Assembly: GCA_037178855.1 (NCBI GenBank)
Contig: JASJZC010000002.1
Location: 496,001-560,000, forward strand
DNA length: 64,000 bases
Source: Oscheius sp. JU75
Lineage: Eukaryota; Nematoda; Chromadorea; Rhabditida; Rhabditidae
Direction of reading: 5' to 3'
Under the pieces are notes generated by a model, which was not told the DNA's origin, made no database searches, and was given only the letters and a program-made list of their open reading frames with translations. Positions 11,279 through 21,264 of the stretch are shown one piece after another (position 1 is the stretch's first letter; each line of letters opens with the position of its first letter). The translations under genes and the position numbers were made by a program.

Positions 11279-11715
11279 TTATCTTTTTAAGACTGGCTGT
11301 TCTCGATCCCAGTCCTTGAACGCTTCGAAGACGTAGTACATAGTTGACCGCTGACGGACCTTCTTCTCCATCATTCTAGAACAATCGATACAGTGTATCG
11401 CAGAGATTACCTGTCGACAAAACGCGAGGCGTCGTTTGAAATAGCAACAGCTACTGTCAATTGTAGCAAGTCTATTTGGGGTACACTTCGGTGCATCATA
11501 TGCCATACTGATCGACCCAGAGAAAAGACGTCTACAGCTGCAGTGTACAGATTATCCTTTCCGTCCATCACTTCCGGTGCTATGTAGTCGGATGTTCCCC
11601 TCTCGTTCTCAGTTACGAATACTCTGCGACCGTCGTTTTCTCTATAGGCAGAGATCACTTTTGAATAGCCGAAATCGCAAATTTTCAATCTTTTATGTGT
11701 GACGTCCAAAAGCAT
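11279..11715 (-). pseudogene. 5'-truncated protein kinase, paralogue of the kinase-MSP gene
   Basis: Two minus-strand exons encode only the kinase C-lobe: LKICDFG (DFG present), a GTSDYIAPE activation-segment end, DVFSLGRSVWHMM, and subdomain XI (RQRSTMYYVFEAF). The intron between FVDR and MMEKK sits at the same place as the YVQR/MMAHD intron of the kinase-MSP gene, which shows common ancestry. The frame stops after about 75 codons, directly after subdomain XI, and no MSP domain follows. Upstream, beyond an ATTTCAG acceptor, a dispersed repeat begins at about 11735, and I find no glycine loop or HRD exon up to 13.4 kb. A distant 5' exon cannot be excluded, but a truncated copy is the simpler reading. 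Confidence 0.6.
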
Positions 11716-11739
11716 GCTGAAATGTCTTGTCTAGTTTAA

Positions 11740-11910
11740 AATGTCCTCGCGTCTGTCTGTCTGTCTGAAGCCAATATTGCCAATTAGTGTGCACTATTTT
11801 TTGCGCACACTAATTGTTGGCAAGACAAGCCAAATCGAGTCAGTTCGGGAAGTAAGAGGACTCGGGAGGACGTTGCTCCTGTCACGGTACCTCGATTGGA
11901 GGGAATGCGG
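11740..11910 (+). repeat. Dispersed repeat, copy 1 (second copy near 42305-42460)
   Basis: The segment starting TCTGTCTGAAGCC, with GCCAATT, GGCAAG-CAAGCCAAATCGAGTC and GGGAG-TCGTTGCT blocks, matches 42305-42460 in the same order. This copy also has a perfect hairpin, ATTAGTGTGC / GCACACTAAT, at about 11784-11815. There is no coding content. Confidence 0.65.
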
Positions 11911-12139
11911 ACAGATTGAAGTGGGAGGAAAGTATCACGACAGTTGGGCAGAAGGAAGTAGAAATCGAGCAGTTTTGGAAGAATCAGAATTATTACTGGC
12001 AAAATATCGCCACATTTTTTATTTCAAAAAATTAGGCACGCTTTTCGAAATTCTAATTATCTTCTTCACTGGTGTTCCGTGTATTACCGATATTTTTCGG
12101 TTCGAGGACAAGTATCACTTCTCGCGTTGCAAAAATTAA

Positions 12140-12622
12140 TTAGTTCTCTTCATTCCGGTGCTACCCATAGATTCTTTTGGAGAAGATGAGCCACTTTTTC
12201 CAGAAGTCTTTTACCGAGACAGCGATGTCCACGTACTCAAGCTTTCTCCAATCTCCGAGACAAACCTTCTAGCGATCTTTTCAAACGTTTGACCTCTGAA
12301 GTGAAAATTTGCATGCGGACAGTTCAGAAGCATTCACGTCCTTTCGTCTGTTTGTTTTAACTCGCTACGTTTCTGAATGACCTTCTTAGTAGGATTATCA
12401 CCAGTTTTAGTATTCGAATCAGAAATAGAGCACTTTATCTGGATGGAGTCAGAAATAAAAAGACAGAGGTAGTGACAAAATGACAGAGAGAACATCATTC
12501 TGCCTCAAACCTAAGTTTTGATGCCTTTTTTGCCTAAATGACTTGATTTCAAGCCAAAACAGACTGCGTCTGACCTTGCACCCACATTTTCTAATCCAAA
12601 AACTGACTTTTCAGCTGTTTGA
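12140..12622. other. Gene-free stretch
   Basis: Neither strand gives a convincing exon. It lies between two dispersed repeats and may itself be old repeat sequence. Confidence 0.35.
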
Positions 12623-12910
12623 TGTTCAGCAAAGTTGTAGCTCGTACCAAAATCTACAACTTTGCAGAACATAACAACGCTGGGAAATCATTTCTTCGAC
12701 ACGAAAAGAGTTATTACATTTTTGACAAGGGCTTGGTCGCCCGTACCATCTCTCATCCGCCGGGTCGCTATAGGTCCACAAAAATAGTTTTCAAACAGCT
12801 TTCGGGCTCTATTTATCGTGTTTGGGGTACCCTCAGACCATGATCGTTGTAGAACGAGTCTAACGGAGTAGCTTCGAGAGTGGTCTTTGGCAAAAGTACT
12901 GCATTTTGGT
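12623..12910 (+). repeat. Palindrome plus cloverleaf repeat, diverged copy
   Basis: The left part (12623-12672) is a near-perfect palindrome built on AAAGTTGTAG / CTACAACTTT flanked by GTTC and GAAC. The right part, from about 12730, matches the repeats at 23505-23865 and 34012-34365: GCTTTCGGGCTC, a GGGGTACCCT block, then the 54-nt cloverleaf at 12834-12887. The middle is shorter and more diverged than in the other two copies. Confidence 0.7.
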
Positions 12911-13419
12911 AAAGAAAGGTCTTCAGACACATGTCAGGCTGGAGACATTCCTTTCTGCAAGCTTTATCTGCAGTACCATAAGACTCGGAATTCTTACATA
13001 TAAACCAAAATTACATCTTTTACCCAAAGGAGCCGAGAGAGGATAGAAATATTTTTTCGATTGCAGAGACCAGCTCTGTCGAGAACTGTCACCCTATCTC
13101 TTTGTCTCTTAGTCTCTCGGTCTCTCTTTATCTCTCTATCCAATGTTCACTGCACCCCTTCGAGAGAATATCTTTTGACTTTTGCGTTTGCACTTTGATA
13201 GAACTTCGCGCTATCGCAAAGCGTGACAGTTCATTATGTTTAAGTATCACAGGGATGGCGTAAAAACTCTCTATACAAATTACACGTTCGCGGGGGCCAT
13301 AGACGGTTAAACTGTAACAAAACAAGCACCTACAGACTGGTAGCATAGAAATCTGAACCCAACACCCAGGTTGTGGTCAAAAATTGAGAGTACACGTTTT
13401 TGGGGGAAAAAATGAAGGA
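12911..13419. other. Gene-free stretch downstream of FCHO
   Basis: No supported exon on either strand. A CTCTTTATCTCTCT-type tract lies near 13090-13140. This is the 3' flank of the minus-strand FCHO gene. Confidence 0.35.
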
Positions 13420-16400
13420 CTATTTTCGAATCTCCGGCTCGCAGAAATACTTCCCAGCTTGGACTTTCCTCTTAATCATGGAGAGATGGAAGATATCTGA
13501 TGGTGGCAGGGAAATACCCATTCCGGAGATGGTCGTGTCCGATGACTAAAATTTTCTGGCTTGGAATAGAGACAGAGAATCAAGGTACCTGGAACTGAGC
13601 ATAGGTATGAGCTGAAGGGGATGGGCCTCCACTATTGAGCTTGACTCTGGCTTTGAGAGATCCAGAACTGTCGCCATGCTTGGAGAGTTCAGTCACTATC
13701 CAGGATATCGTTCCAGTCTCGGCTGACCTGTAACGGCAATGTCTCTATCTCTGTCTCTACTCACCAGTTCGCCGACGGTTCCGAAATAATTTGGCCCACA
13801 TCACCGGCCACCTTGGCCGAGAAGACCAGGTTCAGAAGAGCATTACCAATCGGTCCCTCACTGTTCAAATGGTAGTCGACCCGCAGATCTGAACATCGAT
13901 AGTCAAGCAAATGTAGTTACTGCTAACCTGTATGATCCTCCTCACACTTCCAGTAACTCTTGATCAGGAGCGGAGGCTCCCGGTTCGGACCTTCTTCTTT
14001 CAGCTCGTACCGTAGCACTTCCGCATTGAAGAATGCCGCGGTGGGACGTTCTTTCTGTTGGGCAAGAAGCCAATTGGCAAGTCCGAGTCGGTCAAAAGAG
14101 TAGAAAGTGACTACTCCTTCAGCTGGGGAGGAGGAGGGTGGCAGAAGGAGCTAAACAAATAGGATTTTACAGGATTCTCTCACCTGTTTATTCGGAACGA
14201 TCGTTTTTATCATTTCCGTATTTGTCAACTGGAATGTCAACAGCTCGATCTCACTGTTCAGAGCGGTTAGTAAGGGAACAGACGAGTTGGCGAATGAGAT
14301 CATCACCGTTCCGAACGTCCTAATAGTTCGACTGGAAAGAGGAACATTAACTATAGGTCAATATACTCACTTGGTCACTTCCGAACCATTGAACCAGACG
14401 TGACTGTATTCATTTAGAGCCATTGCCAGTGGGACACGCTGTTCACTTATCGTGGCCTGCATCAGATTGGCGGTTGACTGGGAGAGATTGAATGAGGAGC
14501 CGCCGAGAGAGTTATGTGAATCGGAACGGTTCATGCCAAACGACGAGCCCCATTCTTGGCTATTGTTTGTGCCTTCCTGAAATAGGGATGAGTATGAGTC
14601 GAGTGAGACTACAGAGAAACAGAGAGATAGAGAGATAGTACAGAGTCATGAGTCAGACAACCTACCTTGGTCAGGGTTCCCGAAGTCCCAGTGCTTGTCC
14701 CCACACTCAGTCCAAAGGTAGAGTTGTGAGTTGGTGTATTGCTCCTAGGCCGGGCTCGGGCCATCCCGGCCATGGGACCACAGGATGCCGAAAAGTTCAG
14801 AGGGACATTGCTCTTTGAGAACTCGCTCTCTGAACAGAGTACATGAGGATGAGTCAAAAGATTCAACTCACCAGCAAAATTGGTTCGAAACCGTCCGTCT
14901 GCTGTGTGAGCCGGTCTCAGGGGCTTGAGACTACCAGCGGTCATGGACTGGGAGAAGAGAGGCGGTTTAGATCCGGCTACTGACCAGGGATCCTGAAAGA
15001 GTATAAGTCATTGTCACTGTCACTCACCTTGTCAAATGTGTTACTCCGACCCAAACTTCCAATAGTTATGCTTCCAATGGCATCCCGCAACTCATCCACA
15101 GAAGCGTTTATGCCCACAGCGGACTCAGCTGGCTTGATTGAAATGGACCGGATTCTCGATTGCTGCATCTCTATCTCATCCTAAAGAGTATGAGTACAGA
15201 GACAGAGAGACACGGTACCTCCTCATCGCTGCTGCAACTGGACCAATTGGTGTCTTCCTTTTCGGCCTCGTGATGAGTAGGAATGGAGAATCCTTCCTCG
15301 TCGGTCGGTCGTCCATTGGGCTGGTCAAGGATGTGCAGACTGCCATTCAAATGCTGGACAGAGATAGTGAGAGAGTTTCTTGACTTGACTGGTACTCACC
15401 TTGTCCTTTTCCTCACTCCTCGAACTGCTCGTAGTACTGCGAGCATCGTCCATGCTGAAAGGGACAGATTGGAACATTTGACTCTTCGCAACAGTGAACA
15501 CGATCATAATTGGTGGGAATTAATAAAACGGATACACTGTGAGAGACAAAGTTCAGAGAACAGAGAGGCAGTGAGACAGAGAGGCGTACCTGTGTCCATC
15601 GAAGGGTCTCTCACTGTTAATCGAATTCGTAGCTGTCAGATCCGAGGTCGACTTCTTCGAGCGTCTGTTCTGTCGGAACTTGAAGAGGCCTGAAAACGGA
15701 AATTCCTGTTACAGCTCTGTTCCTGTCCCTATCCCCCTCCCTACTTTTTGCCGCCTTCCTCAAACAAGAAGGTGCCGAGCCACTGCGTCTCATCGGCTGC
15801 TCATCTCTGAAGAAGGTCGGGGTCTGTAGACGCGCCTTCTCCCTGGCCTTTCTTGCAATCGAGCAGTCACTGCTGGTCCGACCACTCAAGAACGGGTCGG
15901 AAATGTCCAGACTTTTCTGACTGGCACCAGGAGAGCGGCAGCTCGAGAGCTGGTCAACTCGTCGGGCACGCAGAACCTGCATCCTACAGAAGGTCGAGTC
16001 ACAGGTTGGTGAGAGAAAGACGGAGAGCTGGATTGTCAAAGGACTGAGGACTGACTACATTTCCGTCTGATTAGCTAATCTTCGTAAAAAAGGATAAGCA
16101 GTTATTTCTTGAAAAGGGTGGATGAGCGGAAGAATTGTGTTCTGACTCAGAGATAGAGAGAGGACACCCCCCAAGAATACAATTAAGTAGCGAGATTCAA
16201 TAAGGAACGTGTGTGCTAAGAAAAAGAGAGAGAGAGAGCGAGTTCATAAAAGGGCGCCATGTCGTGTGAGAAGCCCTCAAATGAACAGAAAAACGTGGGG
16301 ATTGCTGTGGATTAACAGAAACAGAGGTGGCTAGAATGTAATCCGTTTCCCGGCCGCGGATATGGGATTCTGACGCAGAGAGTCATATTAATATAACGGG

Positions 16401-18561
16401 AGAGCGAGTCAGGGGCCTTTCCATTTGGACCTGTGACTCTCTGATGTCATAGGTTTGTCTCTGTTTCCTCCCCTCGACTCACCTCCCGACAAGTTCCCTC
16501 CCTCCTCATCCCCAATACTGCTCTGCGATATCGTCTTCTTCCTCTTCGGCATGAACATGCTCAACTTTTTCGTGCCAGCTCCCATCGACGAACCAAAAAC
16601 AGAAGTGGAAATGGGACCAGCAGTCGAGTCACTGGACTGCGAGGCGGTCGGCGACGGCTGGAAATTTGGTTAATTTTTGGACGTTCCGAGGGGCTGTCAG
16701 TGGCATAACATTCTAAAGAACAACCCAATTGGTACAGAGACAGAGTTTGAAACCTTTTGAAAGTTTCGATAGGTACACAGGAAGGGTAGTCAAATCCTAA
16801 TTAGTGCGCTGTTTTCCATAGCCTGCTATTCATTTTTGCCGGATCTCCAAGCATTAGAAAACACTGAACTTTGAGGCCAAGCCACAATCAATTACTGCTA
16901 TCCGACTGCTTTCTCAGGCTCTAATCGTCTGGTTGTCACTCATATCATCTAGTTCGTGTCTCTGTCACTCTGTAGCTGTCACGGCGAACCTTACCTGTAC
17001 TGTAACAGACTGTTTCCTCTCCTGAACTGCTCCCGTGGCTCCACCCCAGGAATCCAAAATGTCGAGGCCAAGAAGGTCGTTTCCGGCAGAGCTTGGTGGA
17101 TGTGACATGCTTGTCTGGAAACAAAAACTGTTTCATTCTGTCTCTCTCTCTCCCAGCCCCCAACCCCGACTTACCTGAAGCAGACTCGGTCTGTCCTCTC
17201 TAATAGGCAACAGCTCATTTTCAGCTGCCTCAATATCTTCAAAGACAACTGCTTCTGTAAATTAGGTTCTGTTTGTCGTAAGAGCAGTAAAAATTACGGG
17301 GTCGGTCCATTCCGGTGCCTTTTTCCTTGACAAAGTGGGCCAATTGGTCATCGACGGACTGTTGTTGAAGGGATTCTCTCAGCTGACCACAGAGCTGTTG
17401 GATACTGTGAGCAGATTCCTGATGATGACTGGCATAGACCATGAGAAACTGGTGCAGATTAGCGTAGTGGGCCCTACAACTTAGAAAGTATTCTCGTTGA
17501 AACATTTTTGATGCGAATGTAGTCGCCAGACATGTAATGATTCTAAGATTTGGCGAAGGCAGCTTTGCACCGATGCCCTAGCAGCTAAATTGCAGCTCGC
17601 AGGTTCGGATCCTGCAGTCCACAAAGCCGTTTTGGTGAGAAAGTGTTTTGTTCTGACCTACCTATCGTGATTTTGAAAAAACCTGCACATTGCCTCCATC
17701 TTTTCCTCGTAGACCACCCGTACCACCTCGTACTTTTCCACATAAGACTTGTACTCTTCTCGTGCCTTGTTCAGCTTGGCTTCCGCCTTCGTAACTTCTT
17801 TTTGGTTCTTCTCACTCGTGTCTTTGCGAATTTTGACGAATTCTACCCAGCGACTTTGGTATGTCTCTTTGGCCTGAAAAATTGAAATAAGAGAGACAGA
17901 GACACGTGCCTTTTGAAGACAAGTCGTGGTTGTTTGCATCAGATTCACAGCCTCTATTACCTCCTGCTGCTTGGCATCTTTTCTAACCTTGGCCACCTCA
18001 TCCTTATACTTCAGAATTTCTCTAGATAAGTCCTGAAACCGTTATAAGCCCTACAATCATCCACATACCTGTAAATTCTTGACCATCATCGTCTGAACAT
18101 CGGTAATTATCTCGAAGGTTCCCTTGGTCAGAGCCCAACCGTTTTCCAGACATGTCCCGTTGGACAAGAAGGCGGAAACCTATATACTTCCGATTAAATT
18201 TAGACATCTTTGGGGGAAATACCTTGTTCGTGCCTTTTCCTACAAGTTTTGCATACTCCTCTTCGGCCGAGAGACGTTCCTTGATGAAGGTTGCTACCTC
18301 ACTGATGGCATCCTCTCCGCGCTTGAGATTGTCGTACATGACTTGGTAGCCATTGTGCTTGTCTCCCTGAGAATGCAAAGAATATCTCTGTCTTTCTGTC
18401 TTTGTCTCTCTGTATCCCTGTCTTCCTGTTGCTCTCTCAAAACTTTGGGGTGCTCTCTGCTTATAAACCCTTCAGGAAAAACTTAGCAAAAAACCTACCC
18501 AAAAATGCTGGCTGTAGTCGCCCGTCGACGTCCCTGGATCTATGACATCCGCTGCACTCAT
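13420..18561 (-). CDS. fcho-1: FCHO endocytic adaptor (F-BAR plus mu-homology domain)
   Basis: FCHO proteins bend membrane and help start clathrin-coated pits by engaging AP2. The ATG at 18561 opens MSAADVIDPGTSTGDYSQHF, and the next exon continues FWGDKHNGYQVMYDNLKRGE, the typical F-BAR start. Further F-BAR exons give NGWALTKGTFEIITDVQ (about 18070-18160), KVRKDAKQQEVIEAVNLMQ (about 17925-18030), a helix near 17700-17870, and end near KEKGTGMDRP (about 17310). The linker (17100 down to 14600) is Ser/Thr-rich. It carries DLLGLDILDSW, in which LLGLD fits a clathrin-box motif, a basic PKRKK stretch, and the conserved SVDELRDAIGSITIGSL segment. The C-terminal mu-homology domain is read at 14500-13420, including DLRVDYHLNSEGPIGNALL and the final KVQAGKYFCEPEIRK before TAG at 13420. 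Many introns hold CTCTGT tracts. Confidence 0.88.
17562..17632 (+). other. tRNA-like sequence in an FCHO intron
   Basis: A perfect T-arm-like hairpin (GCAGG TTCGGAT CCTGC, containing a B box) and an A-box-like GATGCCCTAGCAGCT are spaced as in a tRNA. The ends GCTTTG and CAAAGC can pair. The anticodon arm is irregular, so this is a tRNA pseudogene or SINE head rather than a working tRNA. Confidence 0.4.
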
Positions 18562-19305
18562 TTCATAGAAACCTCTATAAGATTACATTTTCCACGATGG
18601 TACGGGCAAGAAAAATGTTTGAAAAACAGAAAAAGACAAGGTATGAGTCAATGACACTGTTGCTACAGCTGCTTTCTCTGTAATCATATTTTTCTGTACC
18701 AAACATCAGTTTTCGCACTTTTGAATTTGTAGATTTTGATCTGCTCTACAACTTTACAGAACATCAAAATTTGAAAAATTAAGGTTTGAAGCCAAAAAAG
18801 ACGGTTTTAAAAATAAGTGTTCTGAAAGACATGTCGAAGAAGTCCTGGTGTCAAAAACGTCGGCCTGGTTCAGCAAATTTCAAGCTGAGAGCATAAATTG
18901 AAAGAATCAAAGCGGGAAAATTTAAAAATCGGTCTGGGCAGTTTCCTGTCCCCAAAAAGCAGATCCAAACGTCTCACGCCGAATGGACGAGTTTCAGAGG
19001 CAGAATAGGGAAAATGCTGGATTTTATGCAAAATTCTGGTCCTGACACGAGTTTTACAACTGAAAACGGGGTGATAAGACCGTGAGAAATCCTGATTTAA
19101 ATTATAAGTGACAGTGTCAGTAGGAGGGTGGACGTGGGCGGAAAAAGTGTCTGCAATTGCGTAGAAGGTCAATCTACCAATAGGAAAAAGACGGTTATCC
19201 GCTCTCTGTCAAATCAAGGAAACTGACTAGTGTTTCAGAGAAAAAGAATCGATTTCTGAAAAGCAGCCTACAAAAAAATAGAGAAAGAGAAAAATCAAAA
19301 ACGAT
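18562..19305. other. FCHO upstream region with one palindrome repeat
   Basis: No coding exon. A GTTGTAG-type palindrome (TTGTAGATTTTGATC ... CTACAA with flanking ACAGAACATCAAAA) lies at 18722-18775. The rest, about 500 bp, should contain the FCHO promoter; I see no clear motif. Confidence 0.4.
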
Positions 19306-19378
19306 TGCCCCGAACCAGGATCGAACTGGTGACCTTTAGATCTTCAGTCTAACGCTCTCCCAACTGAGCTATCGAGGC
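19306..19378 (-). tRNA. tRNA-Phe (GAA)
   Basis: Read on the minus strand, this is a 73-nt cloverleaf. The acceptor stem GCCTCGA pairs with TCGGGGC followed by discriminator A. The A box is TAGCTCAGTTGG, the anticodon loop is CTGAAGA (anticodon GAA), and the T arm contains GGTTCGATCC in tRNA orientation. A second identical-looking copy is at 36986-37058. Confidence 0.95.
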
Positions 19379-20122
19379 ACTGAGGTGGGCGCAATTGCGG
19401 GTGGTAGTCACATAAAGGGACATGATTGTGCTGATTTCAGGACAGAGAGACGGCTAGGAAAGGAGAAGAGGATAGGAGGATGAGAGCAACATGAGTCCAG
19501 AGTATCGTTTTCACGCGATCTGTTCAATGGAGAGACTTTGGGGAAGGACAGAGAGACTAGTCGATATTATTCTCCTGAACTATATCATTGGTCTCTCTCT
19601 ATCTCTGTCTTCTTTGAGATGTGTCGAAAACTAGTTGGGTCACACAGTGAAGAAAAAGGGTGGTGGCGAGAAGACATTACGTCAATCACTGGTCGGTTTC
19701 TAAACGGAAGGAAGAGCCATCGTCGTCCCTTTTCTGCAGCATTGAGCGAATTTGGGACAAAGTAGGAATTGGACAAATGGGAAGGAAGGGTTCAAGCGAA
19801 AAACAGAGACCGAGACAAGACAAAACGGGTTAAACAGGGGGCATAGGTCTCACTGTAAAAACCGCGACTTGACGGGTTCTTTGAAACTAGGGACCAGAAA
19901 AAAATTGGAACAGAAGTTGAAAGACACAGAGAGACAGAGAGATACAGAGACAGAGAAACAGAGAGAGTGTGTGACAGAGAGACAGAGAGATAGAGAGACA
20001 GCGGGACAAACTTCTTTCTTCCCCATTATCCACTGGATTTGGCCAATGATCCAGTAGAGAACAATGGAATTACGACTGTAACCTCCGGTCATATTCCCTC
20101 ACCCCTTACCCGCCCCCTAACC
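19379..20122. other. Intergenic stretch with GAGACAGA low-complexity tract
   Basis: No supported exon. Positions 19920-20005 are dominated by ACAGAGAGACAGAGAGA-like sequence, which creates spurious open frames on both strands. The right end is the promoter region of the C-type lectin gene. Confidence 0.45.
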
Positions 20123-20130
20123 TATAAATA
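20123..20130 (+). promoter_or_regulatory. TATA box of the C-type lectin gene
   Basis: TATAAATA lies 43 bp before the ATG at 20166, implying a very short 5' leader. Two other genes here (DUF148 and P450) have a TATA at a similar distance. Confidence 0.55.
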
Positions 20131-20165
20131 CCATTTTCTAATGGCAAAACCTCCATTTCCGGATC

Positions 20166-21091
20166 ATGTCCCGACTCGTCCTCTTCGCTGCTCTACTGGC
20201 TCTGGCCTTCTCTGCTCCCTGTCAACAGGATGTCGCGACGACTGTTGCTCCCTGTGAAGTTACCACAACTCCTGCTCCTCCTCCTCCTTGCCAAGCTGAC
20301 ATTCCCCAAGAACCCTGTGTCAACGATCTCGAAATCAAGACCCCTTGCGAGGAACTTCTGAAAGAAGACAAAATGCCTAGCAAGGTCAACTGGACTGACT
20401 ACGACTGCACAAGGCTACAGATGCTGGAGGATGAGAAGGCTGCTCAGGATTCTGGTGTTGCTTATCAGGTTATCAGGATCACGGAAAATCCCAAGGTGAG
20501 TCTAGCGTGTCAATGCCTCTCTGTTTCTCTGTCTCTTTCAGAATCGATTTTCAGATCAAGGACTGCAAGAACGGCTGGATTGTGTACAAGGAGTCGTGCT
20601 ATTACGTCGAGACCCAGGCTAAGACTCTCCAAAACGCCGAGAAGGCCTGTCTTGAAAAGGATGCTACTCTCTTCGTCGCTGACAGTCGAGAGGAGTTCAA
20701 TACTATCATGAAGCCCAACAACCAGAACGCCTACACTTGGATTGGACTGTTCAAGGAGCGCGAGGACAAGGAACTCATCTATCATGTCCAATCTGGAATG
20801 AACTACAAGGATCTGTGAGTTACTCTGAGTCTCTGTGTCATGGTGTCTCTATGTTTCTCCGTCTATATGTCTCTCTCAACTGATCACCTTTTTTCCAGGC
20901 CCTGGCTCGTCAAGCCCTACTCTCACTCCGGTAATGGTTGGACCTCTGTCTCCCAAGGAGCCGCCTTCTGGAATCCATCTACCGAGCTCGGAAAGTACGT
21001 CTTCTGGTACCCTCCCGGCTACCTCTTCAACTCTATCTGCGAGTACAATCAGACTCTGTCAGCCGACATCAAAAAGAAGATTTTCTTCTAA
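20166..21091 (+). CDS. Secreted C-type lectin-domain protein
   Basis: Exons are 20166-20495, 20555-20814 and 20899-21091, all with GT...AG introns in consistent phase. The protein starts with a signal peptide ([18 protein letters not shown]), followed by a Pro/Thr/Cys-rich spacer. The C-type lectin domain opens with GWIVYKESCYYVETQ, continues through KTLQNAEKACLEKDATLFVA and AYTWIGLF, and ends with SICEYN. The NGWTSVS and YPPGYLFNSICEYN segments are typical of a nematode secreted lectin subgroup. EPN/QPD sugar-binding motifs are not evident, so classical calcium-dependent sugar binding is doubtful. It is likely secreted and may act in immunity or in the cuticle or gut lumen, which is inferred from the family only. 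A minus-strand paralogue with a mucin-like N-terminus lies at 26791-28039. Confidence 0.88.
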
Positions 21092-21264
21092 AACTCCTGC
21101 GATTCTTTTCTGCTATTTGGTGATCAGAAAATGTCAATAAGGACTATGAAGTAAATTTTATTCACACGCCGACAATTAGTACTTTTCTAGATAGGCTTAG
21201 GCGGAGTCAGGAGATCAAAAGAATAAGCATGCTTTTTCCATTGGAAGGGAGGGGGTCAATTTCA

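Noticed and set aside
12834-12887. Cloverleaf motif as a hammerhead ribozyme
   Set aside because: The required CTGATGA and CGAAA core elements are not present.
15283-15693. 136-codon plus-strand frame
   Set aside because: It is antisense to FCHO linker exons, which have consistent splice sites and conserved FCHO segments.
19752-20092. Open frames of about 100 codons on both strands
   Set aside because: Created by the (ACAGAGAG)n tract, which lacks stop codons in several frames.
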